Of a stretch of DNA of 64,000 bases, positions 56,739 to 64,000 are shown piece by piece. The first letter of the stretch is position 1, and every line of letters begins with the position of its first letter. Source of the stretch: Hexactinellida sp. DTS-2022 (lineage: Eukaryota > Porifera > Hexactinellida); the NCBI GenBank assembly GCA_028753945.1, contig JAPNXP010000008.1, positions 1,550,001-1,614,000 on the forward strand, read 5' to 3'. The translations under genes were made by a program, and so were the position numbers. The notes under the pieces are model-generated. The model was not told the DNA's origin. It searched no databases and saw nothing but the letters and a program-made list of their open reading frames with translations.

Positions 56739-57341
56739 GATCAGATACTGGGACAACAACTAATAAGTTTTCATTCAATATCTAAAGGCTTTGTAGGAGA
56801 ATGTGGCTTTCGTGGAGGGTATGCTGAATTTATCGGAATCGATCAAGAGACGCGAATGGTATTGACGAAGATAATATCTTCAATGCTCTGTCCAAATATT
56901 ACTGGACAGTTATTATTGAGTACTTATGTTAATCCACCTAAAAAAGGGGAAGTTTCGTATGAGTTATTTAACAAAGAAAAGCAAATGATAATTATTTCAC
57001 TGCAAAGAAAGGCACAACTTGTGTCAGAAATCTTAAATTCAATTAATGGAATTCGATTGAATCCGATATTAGGAGCTATGTACGCATTTCCACAAATTTT
57101 TTTTTCGAAAAAATTTATTGACAAGAGCAATAATGTCTATAATTGCACAAATCCTGATGAATGTTACTGTATGCAATTACTTGAAAAGACCGGTATAGTT
57201 TCTGTTCCTGGTAGCGGATTTGGTCAGAAGAAGGGAAGTTGGCATTTCCGAATAACAATACTTCCGCCCGTTGACAAATTAGAATCTTGTCTCCAAAAGT
57301 TTAAATCTTTTCATCAAGAATTTTTAAACGAATATTCTTGA
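56739..57341 (+). CDS. GPT: Alanine aminotransferase, last exon (200 codons, stop)
   Basis: It continues the frame from 26811 in phase 0. SFHSISKGF contains the lysine that forms the Schiff base with PLP (residue 305 of the joined protein, codon 56784-56786), followed by ECGFRGGY. Further family blocks: LCPNITGQLLLS, NPPKKGE, NPILGAMYAFP, YCMQLLEKTGI, VPGSGFGQKKGSWHFRITIL, where the Arg binds the substrate carboxylate, ending FLNEYS-stop. The joined length is 489 residues against 496 for human ALT1, with only about one residue missing at the junction. There is no N-terminal targeting signal in the visible start, so cytosolic or undetermined. No inactivating change was seen. Confidence 0.92.
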   Translation, partial: DQILGQQLISFHSISKGFVGECGFRGGYAEFIGIDQETRMVLTKIISSMLCPNITGQLLLSTYVNPPKKGEVSYELFNKEKQMIIISLQRKAQLVSEILNSINGIRLNPILGAMYAFPQIFFSKKFIDKSNNVYNCTNPDECYCMQLLEKTGIVSVPGSGFGQKKGSWHFRITILPPVDKLESCLQKFKSFHQEFLNEYS

Positions 57342-57392
57342 CAAATTTGATCTTATATCTATTTACTTATATTGTATTACAAATATGTTTAG

Positions 57393-57512
57393 AAGTAGTA
57401 GTATTAGTAGTATTAGTAGTACTAGTAGTACTAGTAGTAGTAGTTGTAGAACTTGTAGTTGTATTAGAATTACTATTAGTATTAGTATTAGCATTAGTAT
57501 TAGTATTAAAAG
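57393..57512. repeat. Trinucleotide microsatellite (AGT/ATT)n in the ALT 3' region
   Basis: Imperfect run of TAG/TAT triplets beginning 52 bp after the ALT stop, probably transcribed in the 3' UTR. The hydrophobic poly-Val/Leu ORF over it is an artefact of the repeat. Confidence 0.85.
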
Positions 57513-58041
57513 GTATTAGAAATAGCAATAAATGTTCAGAGTATGCCTATAAGTCCTTTTCATGAGCACCATCAATTCATCAGTAAGCTTTAGAAAATTA
57601 AGAGCATAATAGTAATGTTTCTACTTATATACTATAATCAGTCTAAAGGCTCAGATTATCAACCAATCAGATTGCTCCAGCTGGAAGATCATGAGAGTAT
57701 TGACTTAGCTCATTTCACTAAAGTTCACTTACGACTTAGGACAGAGGGGGAAAAATATATTGCTTTCGGCTCAATTATGGTTAATAATCATTGAGAGTGT
57801 TATCTCGTGATGTATCTAGAAAAAGCTTTCAAATTCGTTGATGATGTTGTACAGGGCGGTAGTGAAATCTTGCTGGTTATTAAAAACTGCGCTGGTTCTC
57901 TTTTTTATTACGAAGTTAACTGCTCATTTGGTTTCTAGAGTTGTAATCATGCGGGAGGGTTGATCGGTAATGCATAGGGATAATTTCAATGATAATTTCA
58001 ATCCCAGGTGCTTGAAGAGAGGCTATTGAGCAAAAGTTAGC
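57513..58041. other. No gene seen
   Basis: No recognised coding sequence. The ALT polyadenylation site should be near here; several AATAAA-like words exist (e.g. AATAAATG at 57526), none decisive. Confidence 0.3.
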
Positions 58042-58443
58042 TTATACGATCGACTTCGCTGCTTGGATGATGTTAGGGAGGTATCTCTCATTTGGCTCAC
58101 ATAATAGACGCCCGTGTCTAGTGGGAGTGGAGTACATATATTCATCTGTAGTTGGTGCATAGGAAAATGGGAATCGCAAGAGGGGTGTAGAAGAGACGGT
58201 ACTAGATATCGCAGACCTTACAATATTCTTCATGATATTAGTTTTGTTGTGTGGGGTTGTCAGTTCGGTTAGCTTTATATGTTCTAAGGTTTTATCGATG
58301 GAAGGGTGAGTGTAAAAATGAGTTGGACAAGTAGTTGGAGTTTGGCGGAGGGTAGGGAAAAAGGGGAGCAATAGGCTTTGTAAATGCTGTTGTATAGGGG
58401 TGACACCAAGAGGTTCTTTAGATGGCGATTTAAGGAAGAAAGG
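58042..58443 (-). CDS. Doubtful ORF in a strand-skewed region
   Basis: One minus-strand frame is open for about 130 codons, with Met possible at 58371. It is rich in Ser, Thr and Pro and ends in NERYLPNIIQAAKSIV. No family was recognised. The surrounding 57.95-59.1 kb is G-over-C rich on the plus strand, which favours long minus ORFs by chance, so this may not be a gene. Confidence 0.25.
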   Translation of the reverse strand, partial: PFFLKSPSKEPLGVTPIQQHLQSLLLPFFPTLRQTPTTCPTHFYTHPSIDKTLEHIKLTELTTPHNKTNIMKNIVRSAISSTVSSTPLLRFPFSYAPTTDEYMYSTPTRHGRLLCEPNERYLPNIIQAAKSIV

Positions 58444-58487
58444 CGATATAAGCTATAAGTTTTATAGTTTTCGCGGGGTCGTAGCAC

Positions 58488-59119
58488 ATTTGTGATGGCT
58501 GGGTATTATTTTTCTAGGAGATTTGAGAGAGTGAGCTGATGAAGAGGTCTTTATGTGGTCAGTTGTGTACATAGGAGTTTGTGAGGCTGGCGAGTTCATT
58601 CGGGTATTAGGAGTGAATGTTTAGAGGAATACAGACACGTTTATTATTTGTATGGCACAATGGTTCCTTTTTAAAGGTTATATTGTATGTCCTGAACTAA
58701 GTTTACTGTTTATATAGGTGTAGGTCTGTAAGAGGTATATTTCGATTTGAAAGGCGGGGATGACAGTCGAAATGTTATGAGAAGTGTTTGTGATGTGGGA
58801 TTTAAATATTCCGGTTGATCAAATTTACAAATTAGTGCTAGTTTTGGTGCACATGACAAACCTTGAGGGTTCCCCAAGGTAGTAGAACCATTGACGATGA
58901 TATATTTTACAGATTGGAGCGGTCATGTATATTCATTCTTTTGGGAAGTGGTAGTAATTGACGCTATCTAGTATCCGTTCTTTTGGCGTGTACGGGTAGA
59001 AGGACGATGTGCGTAGCATTAAGGTGTTGAATTGGAATTGTGAGGTCAAAAGGTGGTTAAGTCTTTAAATAGAATGTAGGTAGGCGGTCATACTCGAGTG
59101 TTTTGCTTCATTATTAAAA
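58488..59119. other. G-over-C skewed stretch, no gene recognised
   Basis: The plus strand is markedly richer in G than C across this stretch. No coding family was identified on either strand. Confidence 0.35.
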
Positions 59120-59521
59120 GTGACGATTTCTAAATCTTATTTTTGGCACATAGAGTAACTTTTGACCCAAGTTGAGGTTTCCACTTAAAATTTTACTACT
59201 CGCCAAGTTATGACGTCATTGTCACAACTTTAGAATCATGATAATTCACTCAATCGATTGTAATTCGGACCCTCGAATAGATAAAAATCTGAAAAACTTA
59301 ATTGAACATGCACATTAATGGTGCGAATAAGTAGGTCACACAGGATTTCCAAAATGCTAACTCATTATTGCATGATGACGCAATCAGTAAAATTTAATAT
59401 TGTTAAATTTGATTATTTAGGCCTATTTACGCTTTATAATCAATGTTAAAAGTATACTATAAACTACACTAACTACGGAGCGGTTGGTGTGTGGTTGTAT
59501 TCTGCCGCGAAGCGCACTAGT
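59120..59521. mobile_element. Helitron-like repeat copy with CTAGT terminus
   Basis: It carries TATGACGTCATTGTCAC, TTAGGCCTATTTACGCTTTA, a GGAGCGGTTGGTGTGTGG block and GCCGCGAAGCGCACTAGT (end 59521). This is the same family as the arms of 282-1330. The 5' end is not clear. Confidence 0.65.
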
Positions 59522-59835
59522 ATTCTATATTTGAGAATCCGCTTCAGCCCCAATTTTTGATTTGTTCAAGGAATCCATGTACGCTTAAATATCAAATAGT
59601 ACATTACATACCCGCGCTTGTAACGGCGTCGCCATATGGGATTCTTTTGATATGCAATATTGCTTGTTCAATTCTTTTAGATATTCTTGTTTTGCATTAA
59701 CAATCAAATGAAGTCATTACTCATCAAAATTTAATCGAAAATTCATAAATTGTTGCTTACAAATATTTTTAGAACAAGGAAAAAAGCTTCTATCCTATAT
59801 AAGAAAGTCTATATTTTATAGCAAACTAGTTTATA
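59522..59835. other. No gene seen
   Basis: AT-rich sequence, nothing recognised. Confidence 0.3.
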
Positions 59836-60223
59836 CAGTACATATTGGATATAGTGATAATGTTGGGGACATCTGATTTGTGGCCAAATTACCACTGTAT
59901 CCAATATATCACTATTTTCACTGTATCACCGCATCTAATATACATATGACTGTATACATTGTCAATACTTATATTCTGAAAGAATAATCAATTTCTTTAT
60001 CAAATTCAAGTGATAACGATATTTATACTGTAAAATATGAAATTATGGGGTCCAAGGAAGGTCAAAAATCCAATATTCTTGTGTAATCTGTACACAAATT
60101 ATCACTATATCCAATAATGATATCACTATAACCAATACAAATTTGTATGGGATTTGCTCGGCGACGCACCTAAAGCTGCAAAATTATCACTATGTCCAAT
60201 ATCACTATATCTATTATGTACTG
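59836..60223. mobile_element. Tc1/mariner-type MITE, 388 bp, TA target
   Basis: CAGTACATATTGGATATAGT and the inverse of TATATCTATTATGTACTG form the ends, flanked by TA. TATCACTATATCCAATA occurs several times inside in both orientations. Confidence 0.8.
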
Positions 60224-60461
60224 TACTGTTTTTAGTCTAGTCAACACTATTTTTCTTAATCTTACTCGATTTTTTATATTCATACTGCAATATCAGAAAT
60301 TTATTTTAAACCTCTGGTTTCTCGAATTATTGTTATTTTTGAAGCATCACTGAATAAAGTAGTCCATTTGAACGGTGACAGTTAATTATTTAGAAATCAG
60401 AGATGGCGTTGCTCAGCAGATTGGTATTAAGTAATTGCACTTAAATTTTTAAGTCAATATA

Positions 60462-60550
60462 GCAGTGGTTCCCAACCTTTTTTTAACTCATGAACCCCCT
60501 GATACCCGAAAATTTGGTGGTGCACCCCCAGGACATACCTAGGTGTGAAG
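60462..60550. mobile_element. hAT terminus CAGTGGTTCCCAACC
   Basis: CAGTGGTTCCCAACCTTTTT begins at about 60463, a widespread animal hAT end. The partner end was not found. Confidence 0.5.
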
Positions 60551-60634
60551 GATTCTATTTACAAGGGCATCGATTCTAAAAACAGGATGGGGGGTGAACA
60601 TCATATGGTCTCATTGGGATGAAAAACGTCAGTA

Positions 60635-61387
60635 TCAGAGACGGATTAAGGGTATATTAGGCCCCGGGCGGACATCAACCACGGGCCTTTTGGAGTTTCT
60701 TTGAGGACACCCCTTAATATAATCCTACAGTGTCCTTACAATTGTTTATACCTTTTGCTATCCAACGATTTCGTAAGTCTTCTGATATATCGTCCCATAA
60801 CCCAATATCATTCACAAGTTGTATTTTATTTGTGTGTTAGAAGCGTGTTTCTCTTCTACAACCTCTGGAACTTGTTACTCAGGCTCGATAAAACTGGAGT
60901 CCAATACTGCAAGTAATTCGTTTGAATTAGAAACAAATGATTCGCCAAGAGGTACCAAGGAAGAAGTTGAAGTAGAAAGCTCATAGTTTGGGCTGACAAT
61001 TCTTTGGATTGTGATTGTAAGTTAAAGAATGTGTCTATTTTAGGAAGTTTAGACGTTTCTTGTTTAGTTGCCCCCGACTTGTGAATAGGATGCATTACTG
61101 AGAATAGTGAGAAGTGGATAATATATTTAGACTCGGTAGATTCAATGTAAAAGTAGATATCTATAGGACTAGGCTTGTTACTTTTAGGTTTGCTGTCTAT
61201 TAATTGTATCATTGTTCCTGGTTCACTATTCAAAATTAATTAACCTTATCATGTCACTGCTTCACGACTCAAACATTATAATACAACATATTTCTCAATA
61301 CAAATACTACGCTTTGTATTGGGCCCCCTTTAGGCTCGGGCCCCAGGCGACCGCCCCATCCGCCCCCCCCCCCTTAATTCCCCACTG
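60635..61387. mobile_element. hAT element relic, 753 bp, imperfect 8-bp TSD
   Basis: The left end is CAGAGACGGATTAAGG, the right end CCTTAATTCCCCACTG. GTCAGTAT and GTCAGTAA flank it (7 of 8). Sub-terminal GGCCCCGGGC and GGGCCCCAGG blocks are inverse to each other. It contains a hAT-like N-terminal coding relic. Confidence 0.75.
60856..61233 (-). pseudogene. N-terminal fragment of a hAT transposase
   Basis: A 125-codon minus-strand ORF includes KSGATKQETSKLPKIDTFF, resembling the N-terminal linker of the ZMYM/DUF4371-type hAT transposases before their zinc finger. The rest, including the finger and the catalytic core, is missing. It lies wholly inside the 60635-61387 element. Confidence 0.45.
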
Positions 61388-62399
61388 GTCAGTAAAATTC
61401 GAATTAATATGCCTCGAAAATGTTGTACGTTTTATGATGAGTCCCTAAATAGAGACACACCGGATCCATTTTTTTGAGCTCCGGACGGAATCGGATCTCA
61501 GCGGATCCGGATCCACTTTGAGCCGAAATACCGAAATATAGAGGAGGTAGCTAAGAGAATACACGGTGTATAGATATGCATTACAATCAGGGACTTCGCC
61601 TGGATTTTTTATCCAGGGGGTATATAAATATCTGGAGGGGGGAAGTTTATTGATGCTAGAGCTAACAGTGACGCTATAGGACTGCATCCTGAGAGTGATA
61701 GTGGGTTGAGGAGTTATGAGAATTTCCCTAAATTAACATAAATTATTACCTAGGCCTGGGCAGATTTAGGAATTCTAGAAGAGGTGTGTAGTATTCTAAA
61801 CAATTACATTTCCTGCTGGAAGTTTGGGGCGCTTTAAGCCTCCCAGTAGGGTCCAGGAGCAAAGCCTCTTGAAGCCAGAAACAATTAAGTGCCATCGGCC
61901 CAAAATTTCAATACCTACAGATGCGATTGTCAGTATATTATTCTATAAAAAAATGAGCGTAGGTAAAGTAAATATATACAATTCATCAATCATCACTAAT
62001 CCAAATGTTATGTTTACATTGTACACTTCTCTGTGTAAGGAACCATCTACAGTTATCTTTATTTACCTGAAACTGACTCTCAATATACCACAATTTATGT
62101 TAACTATAATTTTATTGTATAATAAAAATATATTTTCCCGCATATTACCTTTTAATGTTTAGATATGTATGTACAGTACGTGGCACCGTGACAGCTAGAT
62201 TCGTAGCAAATGGGAAATTGAGGTGAGTTAGCAAATTTCCAAAAATGGACGTAGTTAAGTCCATATTTCTATTTACCGGTAAATGGGAGGGAAACAATTC
62301 AAAATGGGGGAGGGAGGGTAATATCCAAATGGCACTGGTGATAACAGTGAACTGTGACAAGTTTATCCCGTGGTCAGTCCAAAAATCATTTGTACTATG
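61388..62399. other. No gene seen; possible MITE ends
   Basis: A GGATCCGG-rich patch (61460-61520) and CAGGGACTTCGCCTGGATTT at 61589 look like isolated element ends. The ORF at 61824-62162 has no recognisable content. Confidence 0.3.
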
Positions 62400-62677
62400 C
62401 AGGGTTGGAATTTAACCCGGGTTAAATAGGTTTTGCCCAGCCCAGTGGGTTAAACCCGAGTAAAGCCGGGTTTAATTAGTTTAACCCGGGTTAAAGTGGG
62501 TTTTATTCTCCAGAAACGGATTTTCCCAGTTATAGTCCTTGTTTTCAAATTCAACGATATAATTAATTATATAAGCGTGTTTATTGTAAGAGGTGCATAT
62601 CAAAATCTAATACACTAATGAAAATCTGAAACAAATGTAGAGCAAATGACCAGTCAAACTCCACTGAACCTCTCAAT

Positions 62678-63433
62678 TAGGGGTCTCAATCCCGGGATCC
62701 CGGGATCCCGGTCCATTTTAGCCCGGGATTCAATCCCGGGATTAGACTTTCCAATCCCGGGATCCAGATATATTATGAGTATAGCAATGATAGTGAATCT
62801 TGATGTGAATATTATCTTCTCGCATGACATATACAGTCAGGTATGCAAATTATTAACAAGATTTCGTCTGATAATATGAAGATTTATTATTATGAACAAC
62901 CCTACAGTCCCAATTTAACAACTTACATAGGGGTTGTATTAAGTTGAGTTCGCTTATTATGAAGTCTCTCTATTATGAACACAATTTTTGGTCCCTTGAA
63001 TGTTCATAATAAAAGAACCTGACTGTAATTATATTCTTTAATTCATTTTTATCGCTTACATTTCTCGGTAATCAATTATTCGTTACTTGTTCAATTACGT
63101 GTGGCTTTGTCATTAGGTGAATTTTTGATAACATGATGCTTTGTTTATTAACAACAATCTTGAACCATTTCATATAAATATAGATTTAAATTCCTATCAG
63201 GAATAATCAGAAAAATCTTAATTAAAATATTAATATTACTATACTACGATCTTATGCTCTATTTATTATGTAATGGAGTCATCAATCAATACACAATTAC
63301 ATTAATTCAACATATTTGCATGATTGGTCAAGTGTCAATAAATTATTTGATCAATCCCGGGATCCCGGGATTGAACATGATTCCAATCCCGGAATCCCGG
63401 GATTGGAAAAAGGCTCCGGGATTGAGACCCCTA
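62678..63433. mobile_element. hAT MITE, 756 bp, middle layer, 8-bp TSD
   Basis: TAGGGGTCTCAATCCCGGGA and its inverse; CTCTCAAT at 62670-62677 and 63434-63441. Sub-terminal GATCCCGGGATC palindromes. Confidence 0.9.
62834..63025. mobile_element. Tc1/mariner-type MITE, 192 bp, innermost layer
   Basis: CAGTCAGGTATGCAAATTAT and the inverse of TTCATAATAAAAGAACCTGACTG-like end, with TA on both sides. Inside are TTATTATGAAC words. Confidence 0.75.
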
Positions 63434-63475
63434 CTCTCAATTCCCGATAACAGGTTACCAATTTTGCTATTTTCT

Positions 63476-63625
63476 CTAAGCTAATTTATTTCGAAGTTTG
63501 TTCTGGACTAAACTAAAATTAGAAAATATCCGCTCAATAGTAGCAGAACTTACTGGTAGCCGTAGTAAAAGAAGGGCTAAGTCACACAACTTTGGATCTA
63601 CATCTTTGTATGGTTTATTTTATGC
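63476..63625 (-). pseudogene. hAT transposase C-terminal dimerisation domain (hATC)
   Basis: Minus-strand frame from about 63604 to the stop at 63476-63478: DVDPKLCDLALLLLRLPVSS, then ATIERIFSNFSLVQNKLRN. The P-x-S-S-A-x-x-E-R-x-F-S pattern is the signature of hATC. An FGGYA-like trace lies just upstream after a stop. Only the last ~45 codons are present. It belongs to the outer 62400-63976 element; the middle MITE lies just past its stop. Confidence 0.8.
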
Positions 63626-64000
63626 ATAACCACCAAACACATGGTTTTACTTTTTCGAGAAAATTCTCATCGAACATATGTTGTGGAATTGTTTACTTGA
63701 AGCACCTCAGATTGTTGTAACTTTTAAGAAATCCCATTGTTCGTACCTCAGGTATTATCAAAAAACATCATTACGGAATCTCAATATAATACTTGCAGAA
63801 TAAGGATTTTCAATCAAAACAATTGACATAGCTAAAATTAACTTGATTTACAAGTACATTAGAATAAAACCCACTTTAACCCAGTTTAACCCACAAAAAG
63901 GTGTTTTGCCCAGCCCGGGTTTAACCCGGGTATAATTCGGGTTTAACCCGGGGGTGGGTTAAATTTGCCAACCCTGACTATAATACTATATACTAAATAT

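Larger units (their letters stand above)
62400..63976. mobile_element. hAT element, outer layer of a three-level nest
   Basis: CAGGGTTGGAATTTAACCCG at 62400 and the inverse of TTAAATTTGCCAACCCTG at 63976. The arms are built of GGGTTTAACCCGGGT words and share GTTTTGCCCAGCCC and TAAAGTGGGTTTTATTCT. The flanking 8-mers do not match (GTACTATG, ACTATAAT). It carries the hAT C-terminal coding relic. Confidence 0.7.

Noticed and set aside
57338..57565. ORF rich in Val and Leu after ALT
   Set aside because: Translation of the AGT/ATT trinucleotide microsatellite.

Overview
This window looks like nuclear DNA of an AT-rich invertebrate-type animal genome. I see no bacterial gene layout: there are no operons, no closely packed ORFs and no ribosome-binding sites. 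Genes have GT..AG introns, THAP and FLYWCH zinc fingers occur, and the transposons belong to animal-typical superfamilies (P, hAT, Merlin, Harbinger, FLYWCH-type Mutator-like, piggyBac, pogo/Tc1, Ty3, CR1/L2-type LINE, Helitron-like). I cannot name the species.

The one clearly functional host gene is alanine aminotransferase (ALT/GPT, 489 codons). Its first recognisable coding exon (25945-26811) and its last (56739-57341) are separated by one phase-0 intron of 29,927 bp with GTAAGG..CTCTAG borders. The coenzyme-binding aspartate is encoded before the intron and the catalytic lysine after it. Almost everything between about 27 and 56.7 kb is therefore intron, and that intron is a store of nested transposons.

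Layout. 0-3 kb: two large foldback elements. 3.6-4.1 kb: two short hAT MITEs. 4.5-9.2 kb: a decayed Mutator-like element with minisatellite ends, a THAP relic, and a nested 1,288-bp element with a perfect 10-bp target duplication. 9.2-13.3 kb: hairpins, hAT MITEs, one intact 164-codon ORF of unknown function (minus strand) and tandem repeats. 13.9-15.0 kb: an unrecognised spliced gene or gene fragment carrying a G-run insertion. 15.4-20.4 kb: a Merlin (ISXO2-like) transposase gene split by a hAT MITE (itself carrying another) and by a 3.2-kb FLYWCH-Mutator-like element (itself interrupted); removing each insertion with one 8-bp duplication restores the reading frame. 21.6-24.5 kb: a near-complete Harbinger with a frameshifted nuclease and an intact Myb/SANT partner.

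Inside the ALT intron: Helitron-like repeats; two THAP/P-type transposase relics (31-33 kb and 39.5-44.2 kb); the second is split by an 8-bp-TSD element that itself carries a Ty3-type LTR retrotransposon (39832-43085); an unassigned transposase relic (34.9-38.5 kb) carrying a Harbinger MITE; a foldback element; many hAT, pogo, Tc1-like and piggyBac MITEs; a KRBA2-like integrase relic; and a CR1/L2-like LINE tail. 57.4-64 kb, after ALT: a trinucleotide microsatellite, a strand-skewed stretch with a doubtful ORF, a Helitron-like copy, MITEs, and at the right edge a three-level nest of terminal-inverted-repeat elements around the C-terminal dimerisation domain of a hAT transposase.

Mobile-element borders were placed by matching terminal inverted repeats and target-site duplications (TSDs) by eye. 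Protein family calls come from motif recognition only; no database search was run.
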